A stretch of 64,000 nucleotides of DNA from Rhodospirillaceae bacterium (GTDB lineage Bacteria; Pseudomonadota; Alphaproteobacteria; Thalassobaculales; Thalassobaculaceae): positions 1 through 64,000 of the forward strand of contig JAGYJX010000031.1 of assembly GCA_018401495.1 (NCBI GenBank). Direction: 5' to 3'. Positions 1 to 9,016 of the stretch are shown here, piece by piece (position 1 is the first letter of the stretch; the number at the start of each line of letters is the position of its first letter). A program made the position numbers and the translations under genes. The notes beneath the pieces are model-generated. The model saw only the letters and a list, made by a program, of their open reading frames with translations, did not search any database and was not told the DNA's origin.

Positions 1-1145
1 CGGTGCGGCTCGGCGAAGTAGTCGGCGGAGCGCATCTCCATCAGCCGCGACACCGTGCGGTCGAACTCGAAGCCCCAGTCGGTGCCGGCGTACAGCTCGG
101 CGACCTCGGCCTCGGCCGAGCACACCAGCGACACCCGGCGCTCGTAGAGCGCATCAATCAGCATCATGAAGCGCCGCGCGCGGTCGCGGATCGCGTCGGT
201 CATGCGCGGCACGTCGTCGATCAGCACCGCCCGGTAGCGCCGGGCGATCGCCAGGAAATCGGCCGGGCCGAGCGGCCGGGCGCACAACTCCTCGAACCCG
301 AACCGGGCGACGCCCTTGGCCGCCGCCGGCACCGCCAGCTCGCGGCCGTGCACCACCACGCTGTCGGGCTCGGGGGTGGCGCCGCCGGTCAAGTCGGCGA
401 ACAGCCGGTCGAGCTCGGCGCGCGCGGCGGCGTCGGCCGGCGTCACGAACAGCCGCTCGCCGACCAGGCGGTCGCGCCGGTAGTCGGTGCCGTCGCCGAG
501 GTCGACCACGTCCATCCGGTCCTTCAGCAGCTCGATGAACGGCAGGAACCGGTCGCGGTGCAGGCCGCCCTTGTACAGCCCGTCGGGCGGGCGGTTCGAG
601 GTCGTCACCACCACCACGCCGCGCTCGAACAGCGCCGTGAACAGCCGCGACAGGATCATCGCGTCGGCGATGTCCCGCACCTCCATCTCGTCGAAGCACA
701 GCAGCGAGGCGGTGTCGGCGACGGCCGAGGCCGCCTGCAGGATCGGGGTGTCGCCGGCGCCGCCCTGCTGGCGGAACCGGTGGATCAGGCCGTGCACCTC
801 CTGCATGAACTCGTGGAAGTGCACCCGCCGCTTGGCGGCCACCGGGGCCGCGTCGCAGAACAGGTCCATCAGCATCGACTTGCCGCGTCCGACCGGCCCG
901 AACAGGTAGACCCCGGTCGGCGCCGCGACGTCCCGGGAGCGGCGCAGCCCGAGCTTCGACAGCCAGCCGCCGGCCGACGCCGAGCGTGCCTGCCAGCCGT
1001 CCACCGTCCGCGACAGCTCGTCCAGGCGGGCGACCGCCGCCTGCTGGTCGGGGTCGGCCTTCAGCTCGCCGGACGCCACCCTGGCCCGGTATCGGGCCAG
1101 CGGGCCATGATCCGGCGCCTTCGGCTCCGACTCAGCGGCCGCCAT
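1..1145 (-). CDS. zapE: Cell division protein ZapE / AFG1-like P-loop ATPase (C-terminal end beyond window)
   Basis: Translating the minus strand from an ATG at 1145 gives a continuous protein of about 381 residues that leaves the window at its left edge. It shows a Walker A motif GPVGRGKS at about residue 85, a Walker B stretch LLCFDEMEV, and the arginine-rich tail typical of the AFG1/ZapE family. In other bacteria ZapE is a cytoplasmic ATPase acting at the division ring; the mitochondrial relative is AFG1. The start overlaps the 3' end of the upstream dehydrogenase by 14 nt, so the two are probably cotranscribed. The length is close to the usual family size, so few residues should be missing. 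Confidence 0.88.
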   Translation of the reverse strand, partial: MAAAESEPKAPDHGPLARYRARVASGELKADPDQQAAVARLDELSRTVDGWQARSASAGGWLSKLGLRRSRDVAAPTGVYLFGPVGRGKSMLMDLFCDAAPVAAKRRVHFHEFMQEVHGLIHRFRQQGGAGDTPILQAASAVADTASLLCFDEMEVRDIADAMILSRLFTALFERGVVVVTTSNRPPDGLYKGGLHRDRFLPFIELLKDRMDVVDLGDGTDYRRDRLVGERLFVTPADAAARAELDRLFADLTGGATPEPDSVVVHGRELAVPAAAKGVARFGFEELCARPLGPADFLAIARRYRAVLIDDVPRMTDAIRDRARRFMMLIDALYERRVSLVCSAEAEVAELYAGTDWGFEFDRTVSRLMEMRSADYFAEPH

Positions 1146-1881
1146 TGACGTTCAGGATGGTGCCGATGCAGTAGCGCGCGGCGTCGGACAGCAGCCAGAC
1201 CACCGCCTCGGCGACTTCCTCGGCGGTGCCGGCGCGACCGATCGGGACCATCGATCCCAGCCGGTGCGCGCGGTCCGGCACGCCGGCCGTGGCGTGGATG
1301 TCGGTGTCGATCATGCCGGGCGCCACCGCGTTGACCCGCACGCCCTCGCCCGCGACCTCGCGGGACAGGCCGAGCGTCCAGGCGTCGACCGCGCCCTTGG
1401 ACGCGGCGTAATGCACGAACTCATTGGCCGATCCGATGCGCGGGGCGATCGACGACAGGTTCACGATCGCGCCGCCGGCGCCGCCGCGCTTGGTCGACAG
1501 CCGCCGCACCGCCTCGCGGTTGGCGATCATCAGGCCGATCACGTTGAGGCCCATGACCTGGCGCATCGCCTCGGTGGTCATGTCCTCGACCCGGGTGATC
1601 TTGCCGGTGATGCCGGCGTTGCAGACCACGCCGCCGATCGGCCCGAGGTCGCGCTCGGTGGCCTCGAACAGCCGCAGGATGTCGGCCTCCTCGGCCATGT
1701 CGCCCTGCACGACGATCGCCCGCCGGCCCGCCGCCTTGACCGCCGAAGCGGTCTTCTCCGCGGCCTCGGCGTTGCCGGCGTAGTTGACGGCGACATCCCA
1801 GCCGGCGACCGCCGCCTGGCGGCAGACCGCCGCGCCGATGCCGCGCGACCCGCCGGTCACGATCAGAACCTTGCCCGCCAT
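1132..1881 (-). CDS. SDR family NAD(P)-dependent oxidoreductase
   Basis: This 249-residue protein is a classical short-chain dehydrogenase. It has the N-terminal cofactor motif TGGSRGIG at residues 8-15, a central NAG motif, a catalytic serine in NLSS and the YxxxK pair in HYAASKGA. The C-terminal IGTILNVNGG stretch is also family-typical. The ATG at 1881 was chosen because AGGAAGGGG lies just upstream and the P-loop begins near residue 8; the same frame stays open farther upstream, but only by chance in high-GC DNA. The substrate cannot be read from sequence; 3-oxoacyl-ACP reductase or sugar dehydrogenase annotations are equally possible. Confidence 0.9.
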   Translation of the reverse strand: MAGKVLIVTGGSRGIGAAVCRQAAVAGWDVAVNYAGNAEAAEKTASAVKAAGRRAIVVQGDMAEEADILRLFEATERDLGPIGGVVCNAGITGKITRVEDMTTEAMRQVMGLNVIGLMIANREAVRRLSTKRGGAGGAIVNLSSIAPRIGSANEFVHYAASKGAVDAWTLGLSREVAGEGVRVNAVAPGMIDTDIHATAGVPDRAHRLGSMVPIGRAGTAEEVAEAVVWLLSDAARYCIGTILNVNGGR

Positions 1882-1937
1882 ACCGTACCCCTTCCTGTCC
1901 ACGCCCGCGCCGGCGGCATCCGCCACCGACCCGCGCT

Positions 1938-2747
1938 TCAGTCCACCGCGGCCGCGAGGACCACCCGCGCGGCCAGGATCGCCTTCTCCGAGCCGGCCAA
2001 CCAGCCGGACGCGTCGGCGGCCTTGGGGGCCGCGTCGCCGCGCATGGTCGCCACCATCGGCATGGCGCGCTGTTCCGGCCGGAACCCCGGCGACAGGTCG
2101 ATCACCCGCACCCGGAACCGGCGATCGGGAAACGCCGCGTTCAGCGCCGCGATCTCCCGGCCCACCCGACCGTAGATCTCGCCCCGCAGCCGCTCGATCA
2201 CCGCCTCGCGCTCGGCCCGGGTCGGGGTGTAGTCGATGGCGTCGATCTTGAGCGCGCGGCCCGGCCGGGTGGCCTCCCGGAGCTTGCTGGCGAGGCCGCC
2301 GACCACCGCCTCCGGCACCCGCGCCTCGGCGACCACGCTCCAGCGCTCGAAACCGGCGTCGTCGCCGAGCTTGCTGAAATCCACGACCCGCCACTCGGCG
2401 CCGGCGTCCAGGCCGCGCAGCGTCGCCACCAGATCCTGGCGCGCCGCGTCGAACCGGCCCGACTCGACCGCCAGGTCGGCGGCCAGCCGCACCGTCGCCG
2501 TGCGGGTCTCGACCCAGTCCTCGACCGACAACTCGAAATTGACCTCGTCGTCGGCCGGCCCCTGGCGCTCGATGGTGGCGGCCCGATCGTCCGCGCCGTC
2601 CTGCTCGACCGCCGCGACCGTGGTTTGCGCCAAGGCCGGCGCCCCCGGCACGGCCATGGCCAGCGCCGCGAGGGCGATCAGAAGGGCGGGCAGAGTGCTG
2701 GCGAAGGAGGCCGAAACCGTGGCCGGGAGGGTGCGCGGGGCGGTCAT
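1938..2747 (-). CDS. Secreted hypothetical protein, possibly SIMPL (DUF541)-like
   Basis: This 269-residue product begins with a hydrophobic signal peptide ending near ALAQ, so it is probably periplasmic. The mature part alternates beta-like segments with amphipathic helices, for example VRLAADLAVESGRFDAAR and AEREAVIERLRGEIYGR. That pattern is reminiscent of SIMPL-domain periplasmic proteins, but I see no decisive motif. It sits 56 nt upstream of the dehydrogenase on the same strand and could share its transcript. Function unknown; the SIMPL assignment is a weak guess. Confidence 0.6.
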   Translation of the reverse strand: MTAPRTLPATVSASFASTLPALLIALAALAMAVPGAPALAQTTVAAVEQDGADDRAATIERQGPADDEVNFELSVEDWVETRTATVRLAADLAVESGRFDAARQDLVATLRGLDAGAEWRVVDFSKLGDDAGFERWSVVAEARVPEAVVGGLASKLREATRPGRALKIDAIDYTPTRAEREAVIERLRGEIYGRVGREIAALNAAFPDRRFRVRVIDLSPGFRPEQRAMPMVATMRGDAAPKAADASGWLAGSEKAILAARVVLAAAVD

Positions 2748-2841
2748 GCTGATTCCTTTCGTCCGATGCTATGGCGGACGGCGAGGCGACCATAGCCAGC
2801 GGGCGAAAGGAAGGCAATCCGAGGGCGGATCGGGCGTGTCG

Positions 2842-3720
2842 CTACGACGGGAACCGGCGGTCGAACCGGTCGTGGAAGGCGGCGGCGCCGCGCAGTTCGT
2901 TGCCGTGCATCAGGTCGAGCCACCACGCCGGAATCTCAGTAGCGAAACCGATCACGTGCGGGTGCACCGTCTGGCATTGCCGGTCGGCCGGGTCGAAACG
3001 CGGGCTCGACATCGAGACGGTCCGGAAGAACGCCAGGAACACCCGGTACCCGGACGCGATCAGGAGATCGACGGCGCGCCCGCCGGGCTCGCGCTGGTCG
3101 GTCTCCACGGACAGGATCGGCGCGGCATCCCGAAGGGTTTCGGCGGCGCCCTCGATCACCGACGGCTCCATGCCCTCGGCGTCGATCTTGATGAGGCCCG
3201 GCACCACCTCCCGGCGGCGCAGAAAGGCATCGACCGTGGTCACCAGCGCCGGATGCCGGCGGGCCGCGGCCGGCGCCGACTCCAGCCTGAGGCCGCCGTA
3301 GTTTCCCTCGCGGGCGAGGTCGATCTCGGGAACCTCGACCACCGCCTCGCCCGCGCCGAGCGCGAACGGATGGATCTCGGCGTTGGGATGGCGCCGGAGA
3401 TTCAGGAGGGCGGCGCCGAAATACGTGCGTTGCGGCTCGAAGGCGATGACCCGGCGGCGCGGGTCCAGGCTGGCCATCGCCACGCTCACCACCCCGATGT
3501 TGGCGCCGATGTCGAGAAAGACGCCCCCGGCACCGAGCAGGCGGTGGTAGATGGCGATCTCGTTGGAGCCGTACTCGCCGAAACGGGCAAGGGCTCGGGA
3601 TACCCCGGTGTCGTTGGTGAATCCCAGGACCGGGCCCCACAGGGTCCCGATCAGCGCCTCACCCGGCTGGAGCGGCACGCTGACGCTGTCATCCACCGTC
3701 ATGATCGCCGGCGGCGTCAA
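2842..3720 (-). CDS. FkbM family SAM-dependent methyltransferase
   Basis: This 292-residue protein carries the FkbM-type methyltransferase core: a SAM-binding motif VFLDIGANIGVVS near residue 70, an acidic strand RVIAFEPQ, and the family's LIKIDAEGMEPSVIEGA segment. FkbM enzymes methylate oxygen atoms on sugars or polyketides; in bacteria many act on surface glycans. Its start lies 17 nt downstream of the sdhB stop on the same strand, so readthrough from the sdh operon is possible although no functional link is evident. The natural substrate cannot be inferred. Confidence 0.85.
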   Translation of the reverse strand: MTPPAIMTVDDSVSVPLQPGEALIGTLWGPVLGFTNDTGVSRALARFGEYGSNEIAIYHRLLGAGGVFLDIGANIGVVSVAMASLDPRRRVIAFEPQRTYFGAALLNLRRHPNAEIHPFALGAGEAVVEVPEIDLAREGNYGGLRLESAPAAARRHPALVTTVDAFLRRREVVPGLIKIDAEGMEPSVIEGAAETLRDAAPILSVETDQREPGGRAVDLLIASGYRVFLAFFRTVSMSSPRFDPADRQCQTVHPHVIGFATEIPAWWLDLMHGNELRGAAAFHDRFDRRFPS

Positions 3721-3736
3721 CAGGGGCGCACCCCCG

Positions 3737-4516
3737 CTACTGCCGCATCACCATTAGCTTCTTGATCTCGGCGATCGCCTTGGCCGGGTTCAGGTTCTTC
3801 GGGCAGGTCTTGGTGCAATTCATGATGGTGTGGCAGCGGTACAGGCGGAACGGATCCTCCAGCGCGTCGAGGCGCTCGCCGGCATACTCGTCGCGGCTGT
3901 CGGCGATCCAGCGGTAGGCCTGCAGCAGCACCGCCGGTCCCAGGTAACGGTCGCCGTTCCACCAGTAGCTCGGGCACGAGGTCGTGCAGCAGAAGCACAG
4001 GATGCACTCCCACAGGCCGTCGAGCTTGGCGCGCTCGTCCGGGCTCTGCAGCCGCTCGCGGATCGGTGACGGCGGCGTCTCGGTCTTCAGCCACGGCTCC
4101 ACCGAGGCCAGCTGGGCGTAGGGCACCGACAGGTCGGGGACCAGATCCTTGATCACCGGCATGTGCGGCAGCGGGTAGATGTGGACGTCGCCGTCGACGT
4201 CGTCGATCGGCTTCAGGCAGGCCAGCGTGTTGGTGCCGTCGATGTTCATCGAGCACGACCCGCAGATGCCCTCGCGGCAGGAGCGCCGGAAGGTCAGGGT
4301 GGTGTCGACCTCGTTCTTGATCTTGATCAGCGCGTCCAGGACCATCGGCGCGCAGTCGTCCATGTCGATCTCGTAGGTGTCGAGACGCGGGTTGCCGCCC
4401 TTGTCCGGATCCCAGCGGTAGATCTTGAAGTTCTTGATGCGCTTGGCGCCGCTCGGCGCCTTGTAGGTGTCGCCGATCTTGACCTTGGAGTTGGTCGGCA
4501 GGGTGAACTCGGCCAT
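3737..4516 (-). CDS. sdhB: Succinate dehydrogenase iron-sulfur subunit
   Basis: The 259-residue protein is the Fe-S subunit of respiratory complex II, passing electrons from the FAD of SdhA to ubiquinone at the inner membrane. The [2Fe-2S] cysteines appear in SCREGICGSCSMNIDG and the following LACL. The [4Fe-4S] and [3Fe-4S] cysteine clusters appear in CILCFCCTTSCPSYWW and CHTIMNCTKTCPKNLNP. Length and motifs are typical. It is the last gene of sdhCDAB, 41 nt after sdhA. Confidence 0.97.
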   Translation of the reverse strand: MAEFTLPTNSKVKIGDTYKAPSGAKRIKNFKIYRWDPDKGGNPRLDTYEIDMDDCAPMVLDALIKIKNEVDTTLTFRRSCREGICGSCSMNIDGTNTLACLKPIDDVDGDVHIYPLPHMPVIKDLVPDLSVPYAQLASVEPWLKTETPPSPIRERLQSPDERAKLDGLWECILCFCCTTSCPSYWWNGDRYLGPAVLLQAYRWIADSRDEYAGERLDALEDPFRLYRCHTIMNCTKTCPKNLNPAKAIAEIKKLMVMRQ

Positions 4517-4557
4517 CGATGTTCCTCGGCTTGCGGTGGCGCTGCGCGGGCGGCGGA

Positions 4558-6348
4558 TCAGTAGACGCGAGCGACCGGCGGGATGCTCTCCACCTCGTTG
4601 GAGAGCGTGTTCATGTGGACGTCTCGGTAGAGCACCCGGTGCTGGTTCTTCTCGTCCAGCCACATGGCGGTGTGCTTCATCCAGTTGGCGTCGTCGCGGT
4701 CCGGGAAGTCCTCGTGGGCGTGCGCGCCCCGGCTCTCCTTGCGCAGCGCCGCCGACGTCAGCGTCACGATCGCCTGGCTGACCAGGTTCTCCAGCTCCAG
4801 CGCCTCGACGAGGTCCGAGTTCCAGATCAGCGACCGGTCGTTCAGCCCGACATCGGCCATGCTGTCGGCGACCTGGTGGATCTTCTTGAGGCCGGCCTGC
4901 ATGAGCTCGTCGGTGCGGAACACCGCCGCGTGGGTCTGCATGGTGCGCTGCATGTCGAGGCGGATGGAGCCGGCCTTGCGGTCGCCCTTGGCCATGCGCA
5001 TCCGGTCGAGGCGGGCGATGGCATGCTCGCCGGCGTCGGACGGCATCGGCCTGTGGCTCTCGCCCGGCCGCACGGTCTCGGCGGCGCGGTGGGCGGCGGC
5101 CCGGCCGAACACCACGATGTCGAGCAGCGAGTTGGTGCCGAGGCGGTTGGCGCCGTGCACCGACACGCAGGCCGCCTCGCCGATCGCCATCAGCCCCGGG
5201 ACAACCCGGTCGGGATCGTCGGCGGTCGGCCGCAACACCTCGCCGTGATAGTTCGTCGGAATCCCGCCCATGTTGTAGTGCACGGTCGGCAGCACCGGGA
5301 TCGGCTCCTTGGTGACCTCGGCGCCGGCGAAGATCTTGGCGGTTTCGGAGATGCCCGGCAGCCGGTGGTGCAGGACCTGCGGGTCGAGATGCTCCAGGTG
5401 CAGCATGATGTGGTCCTTGTTCGGACCGACGCCGCGCCCCTCGTTGATCTCGATCGTCATCGCCCGGCTGACCACGTCCCGCGACGCCAGGTCCTTGGCG
5501 GTCGGCGCGTAGCGCTCCATGAAGCGCTCGCCTTCGGAGTTGGTGAGGTAACCGCCCTCGCCGCGCGCGCCCTCGGTGATCAGGCAGCCGGCGCCGTAGA
5601 TGCCGGTCGGGTGGAACTGCACGAATTCCATGTCCTGCAGCGGCAGGCCGGCGCGCAGCACCATGGCGTTGCCGTCGCCGGTGCAGGTGTGGGCCGAGGT
5701 GCAGGAGAAGTAGGCACGGCCGTAGCCGCCGGTCGCCAGCACGGTCTGGTGGGCCCGGAACCGGTGGATGCTGCCATCCTCCAGGCACAGCGCCATCACG
5801 CCGACGCAGGCGCCGTCGTCGTCCATGATCAGGTCGAGGGCGAAGTACTCGACGAAGAACTCGGCGTGGTTGCGCAGCGACTGCTGGTAGAGGGTGTGCA
5901 GGATCGCGTGGCCGGTCCGGTCGGCGGCGGCGCAGGCCCGCTTGGCCATCGACTTGCCGTGATTCAGGGTGTGGCCGCCGAACGGCCGCTGGTAGATCCG
6001 GCCCTCGTCGGTGCGGGAGAACGGCACGCCGTAGTGCTCGAGCTCGATCACCGCCGGAATGGCGTTGCGGCACATGTACTCGATGGCGTCCTGGTCGCCG
6101 AGCCAGTCGGAGCCCTTGACGGTGTCGTACATGTGGAACCGCCAGTTGTCGCCCTCGCCCATGTTGTCGAGGGCGGCGCCGATGCCGCCCTGCGCCGCCA
6201 CGGTGTGGCTGCGGGTCGGGAACACCTTGGTGATGCAGGCGGTCTTCAGCCCCTCCAGCGTCATGCCGAGGGCGGCGCGCAACCCGGCGCCGCCGGCGCC
6301 GACAACCACCGCGTCATACTCGTGTTCGATGATCTTGTAAGATTCCAT
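4558..6348 (-). CDS. sdhA: Succinate dehydrogenase flavoprotein subunit
   Basis: This 596-residue protein oxidises succinate to fumarate in the TCA cycle and respiratory chain. It shows the FAD-binding Rossmann motif VVVGAGGAGLRAALG near residue 16, the histidine region SHTVAAQGGIGA where FAD is covalently attached, and the active-site segment around HPTGIYGAGCLITEGARGEGG. The length is normal for SdhA. The ATG at 6348 starts 4 nt beyond the sdhD stop, consistent with translational coupling. Confidence 0.97.
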   Translation of the reverse strand: MESYKIIEHEYDAVVVGAGGAGLRAALGMTLEGLKTACITKVFPTRSHTVAAQGGIGAALDNMGEGDNWRFHMYDTVKGSDWLGDQDAIEYMCRNAIPAVIELEHYGVPFSRTDEGRIYQRPFGGHTLNHGKSMAKRACAAADRTGHAILHTLYQQSLRNHAEFFVEYFALDLIMDDDGACVGVMALCLEDGSIHRFRAHQTVLATGGYGRAYFSCTSAHTCTGDGNAMVLRAGLPLQDMEFVQFHPTGIYGAGCLITEGARGEGGYLTNSEGERFMERYAPTAKDLASRDVVSRAMTIEINEGRGVGPNKDHIMLHLEHLDPQVLHHRLPGISETAKIFAGAEVTKEPIPVLPTVHYNMGGIPTNYHGEVLRPTADDPDRVVPGLMAIGEAACVSVHGANRLGTNSLLDIVVFGRAAAHRAAETVRPGESHRPMPSDAGEHAIARLDRMRMAKGDRKAGSIRLDMQRTMQTHAAVFRTDELMQAGLKKIHQVADSMADVGLNDRSLIWNSDLVEALELENLVSQAIVTLTSAALRKESRGAHAHEDFPDRDDANWMKHTAMWLDEKNQHRVLYRDVHMNTLSNEVESIPPVARVY

Positions 6349-6352
6349 GACC

Positions 6353-6751
6353 TCAGCCTCCGAACGCCAGCCGCAGCACGGCGAAGATCGACGCGATCGC
6401 CAACAGGACGGCCGCAAACTTGACGGCGATCAACGCCACCAGCTTGACCGCCTCGCTATGAACGTAGTCCTCGATCACCACCTGCACACCGAGCTGGGCG
6501 TGCCAGAAAGTCGCAGTGACCAGCAGCACCAGCAGGACGCTCACCGCGGGCGAGCCGATCCAGGCGACCGCGGCGGCGTGGTCCATGCCGGCAAGCCCGG
6601 CCACCGAGACGACGAACCAGAGCGTCAACGGGACCAGGGCGAGCGCGGTGAGGCGCTGCGCCCACCAGTGGTGGACGCCTTCCTTGGCCGAGCCCAGGCC
6701 GCGCACCCGGGCCAGCGGCGTGCGCATGGAGCGAAAGGTCTTGTCTGCCAT
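6353..6751 (-). CDS. sdhD: Succinate dehydrogenase membrane anchor subunit
   Basis: This 132-residue protein has three hydrophobic segments and the opening GSAKEGVHHWWAQRLTALAL typical of alphaproteobacterial SdhD. It anchors SdhAB and contributes to the haem b and quinone sites. It lies between sdhC and sdhA in the usual order. The start at ATG 6751 follows a GGAA-rich ribosome site; the frame is open farther upstream but overlaps sdhC there. Confidence 0.93.
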   Translation of the reverse strand: MADKTFRSMRTPLARVRGLGSAKEGVHHWWAQRLTALALVPLTLWFVVSVAGLAGMDHAAAVAWIGSPAVSVLLVLLVTATFWHAQLGVQVVIEDYVHSEAVKLVALIAVKFAAVLLAIASIFAVLRLAFGG

Positions 6752-6771
6752 CGTGATGTTCCTCTCCGCCC

Positions 6772-7158
6772 TCAGGCCGACGCCAGGGCGATCGCCCAGG
6801 CGATCACCGTCAGCGCCGCCGAGCCGATCACCACGGCCCAGCCGGATTTGTAGACCGTCGGAAGCTCGAAGCCCCGGCCGGCGTCCCAGAACAGGTGACG
6901 GACGCCGTTGCACAGGTGGTACATCAGCGCGTAGCTGAAGCCGAACAGGATCAGGTAGCCGAACCAGGAACCGAGGAACCCTTGCGCCGTGGCGAACGCC
7001 TCGGGACCGGAGGCGGCGGCCAGCAGCCACCAGGTCAGAAGCAGCGTTCCCGCCGCCAGCCCGACCCCGGTGACCCGGTGCGAGATCGACAGCACGCTGG
7101 TCAGTTGCGGCTTGTAGATCTGGAGATGCGGCGACAACGGCCGACGCTCAGCGCTCAT
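6772..7158 (-). CDS. sdhC: Succinate dehydrogenase cytochrome b556 subunit
   Basis: This 128-residue, three-helix membrane protein is the first gene of sdhCDAB. The signature RPLSPHLQIYKPQLTSVLSI with the following SHRVTG is diagnostic for SdhC, and YHLCNGVRHLFWDAG carries the likely haem-ligand histidine. It forms the quinone-binding membrane domain together with SdhD. A promoter-like element lies about 105 nt upstream. Confidence 0.95.
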   Translation of the reverse strand: MSAERRPLSPHLQIYKPQLTSVLSISHRVTGVGLAAGTLLLTWWLLAAASGPEAFATAQGFLGSWFGYLILFGFSYALMYHLCNGVRHLFWDAGRGFELPTVYKSGWAVVIGSAALTVIAWAIALASA

Positions 7159-7261
7159 TCACTCAACCCCCTCACGGCTTCCGGTTCGGGCCGGGCCCCG
7201 AAGCACCCCTCCCCGCCGACCCGGACCCTGGCGCGGGCGTGCCCACGGGTCGACGCGGCCG

Positions 7262-7289
7262 TTTATAGACCATCGGCGTGCCGGCACAA
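7262..7289 (-). promoter_or_regulatory. Candidate sigma-70-type promoter for sdhCDAB
   Basis: On the minus strand a TTGTGC -35-like hexamer (7284-7289) and a TATAAA -10-like hexamer (7262-7267) are separated by 16 bases, about 105 nt before sdhC. The -10 is a 5/6 match but the -35 is only 3/6. It is the only AT-rich promoter-like spot in the 268-bp gap before sdhC. Otherwise that gap shows only GC-rich sequence. Confidence 0.4.
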
Positions 7290-7380
7290 ACCTGTGGATT
7301 AGCGCAGCGCAGCATCGCCGGAAAGGCGCCAAGCGTCGAACCGCGCCACCCGGCGCCGGAGTCCGGATCGGTATCCGGCG

Positions 7381-7420
7381 GCCGGCCGGCCCCGGCGAGG
7401 CGGGAGCCGGCCGGCCCCGG
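7381..7420. repeat. Direct GC-rich repeat, 15 bp x2
   Basis: GCCGGCCGGCCCCGG occurs at 7381-7395 and again at 7406-7420, just past the stop codon of the PRC-barrel gene. Each copy contains a self-complementary core, so the pair can form stable hairpins and may act in transcription termination for the minus-strand gene. No T-run follows. Confidence 0.45.
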
Positions 7421-7426
7421 AGGCAA

Positions 7427-8355
7427 TCAGCGCGCCTGACGGGCGTCGCGCCAATATCGCTCCACGTTGGGGGCGCCGTCGCCCGACACCAGCTGCACCG
7501 GGTCCAGGCCCTCGAGGCGCGGCGCGTTGTCGAACGCCTCCTCGGCGACGTCCAGGACAAAGGTGTCGCGGTAGGGCTGCGCCGTCACCCGAAGATCCTG
7601 CCACGGAACCGGGGTCCGGTCCTCGCCGAGGCCGAGAAACCCGCCAGTGGACACGATGACGTATTTGGCTTCTCCATTCGCCCCGAACACGACGTCCTCG
7701 ATGTCGCCGAGATCTTCGTCTCGGAGGTTGCGCAGGTCGGCGCCGATGATCTCCTCGGCGCGCATCGGCTGGTCCAGCTCCGAAACCAGGACAGCCGAAC
7801 TCAGGAACTGCCCCCGCCACTCCCGCATGCTGTCGGGGTCGACCCCGCCGGTCTGGATCGCTTCGTCGTAACGCTCGCCGATGTCCTGGGCGGCCTGAGC
7901 GACCTGCTGGCACCCGCGGTCATAGCCGTTCACGGCCAGGACATAGCCCGCCCGCATGAGGACCTGCATGTCCGCGCGTGGCGTGGACGCCCCGCCGAAG
8001 GGGCTGACCGCGCCCGCCCGCTGGGCTGCGGTGGAGCGTGGCGGAGCGGCGGCAGACGGCACGCCGTAGCCGCCCGGCCGGCGCGGCCGTAGCCCACTTC
8101 GGCCAAGTCCTGGTCGATCTGCACCAGTTGGTCGACACAGGCGCGGGCTTGCTCGGTCATCGCCTGCGGGGTGCCCGACCTCGTCTGCGCGCCCTGCTGC
8201 TGGTTCTGCTGCTGGTTCTGCTGCTGGTTCTGCTGCTGGGCGGCTTGCGGCTGGCTCTGCGGGCGCGGGGTCTGCGACTGGTTCTGCTGTTGCGCCGCAA
8301 CTGGCATGGCCAGGGTGACGGCCAGGGCAGCGCTCGTGATGATCGTCCGTCGCAT
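7427..8355 (-). CDS. Q/N-rich secreted PRC-barrel domain protein, frameshifted near 8075
   Basis: Two reading frames together give one protein of about 309 residues. The first frame, from ATG 8355, encodes a signal peptide (MRRTIITSAALAVTLAMPVAA) followed by a glutamine/asparagine-rich stretch with repeated QQQN units. The second frame, after about 8075, encodes a helical region and a C-terminal PRC-barrel with DLRNLRDEDLGDIEDVVFG and YVIVSTGGFLGLGEDRTPV. The total of 929 nt is one base short of a whole number of codons, and the break falls in a GC-rich run, so a missing base in the assembly is likely. PRC-barrels bind partners in many contexts; the role here, presumably envelope-located, is unknown. 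Confidence 0.75.
8194..8239. repeat. 12-bp tandem repeat inside the PRC-barrel gene
   Basis: The unit CTGCTGCTGGTT occurs three full times plus ten bases, encoding repeated Asn-Gln-Gln-Gln on the minus strand. The unit is a multiple of three, so copy-number change would lengthen the Q/N-rich linker without breaking the frame. Confidence 0.85.
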
Positions 8356-8503
8356 CGACGCCTCCTCTGAAGGGTTGGTGAAGGGGAATCAACGGGGCGA
8401 CCGGGACGATGTTCCAGAGGGTCGGACGGCGGCGCGGCCGGCTGGCCGGCGCGGATGGTGGTTTTACTTTTCCGCGCCCGTTCGCATGCTAGGGTGCCGG
8501 CCG

Positions 8504-9016
8504 ATGGGACATCTGGGTACAGTCTTCGGGCGATCCGCCCTCGTCGGCGCCCTCCTGCTGCTGTCAGCGGGCACGGCTTCGGCTGCCTGCACCGACCCGC
8601 CGCAACCCGGCGTCGACTGGCGGCGGTGCAGCTTCGACCGCTACGACCTGTCGCGCATCGACCTGACCGGCGCGCGTCTCGACAACGCGAGCTTCAACCG
8701 CGCCACGCTCGCCGGCACCAACTTCACCCGGCTCGAGGGTGGCCGGGTGCGCTTCCAGGGCGCCGACCTCGAGGGCGCGGTGTTCGCTGACGCGCAACTG
8801 CGCAGCGCCGACTTCACCCAGGCCAATCTGAAGGGGGCGTCGTTCCGCAACGCCGACCTCGTCGGCTCGCGGATGGTCTCGGCCAATTTGCGCGGCGCCG
8901 ACCTGACCGGGGCCAAGCTTCGCGACGTCGACTTCTTCCGAGCCGATCTCTCCGGGACCATCTGGATCGACGGCCAGCGGGTGTGCGCCGAAGGCTCGAT
9001 CAGCTTCTGCCGCTAG
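8504..9016 (+). CDS. Secreted pentapeptide-repeat protein
   Basis: This 170-residue product has a signal peptide (hydrophobic segment ALVGALLLLSAGTASA) and then a run of A(D/N)LXX-type pentapeptides such as IDLTGARLDNASFNRATLAG and ANLRGADLTGAKLRDVDFF, predicted to fold as a right-handed quadrilateral beta-helix. Cysteines near both ends could form disulfides. ATG 8504 is preferred because it places the signal peptide at the N-terminus; ATG 8486 is possible. The last 17 nt overlap the convergent TetR gene. Function unknown; gyrase-protection is not implied because the protein appears exported. Confidence 0.8.
   Translation: MGHLGTVFGRSALVGALLLLSAGTASAACTDPPQPGVDWRRCSFDRYDLSRIDLTGARLDNASFNRATLAGTNFTRLEGGRVRFQGADLEGAVFADAQLRSADFTQANLKGASFRNADLVGSRMVSANLRGADLTGAKLRDVDFFRADLSGTIWIDGQRVCAEGSISFCR

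Noticed and set aside
4519..6423. Antisense open frame across sdhA
   Set aside because: Mirror of sdhA codon bias; no ribosome site or domain.
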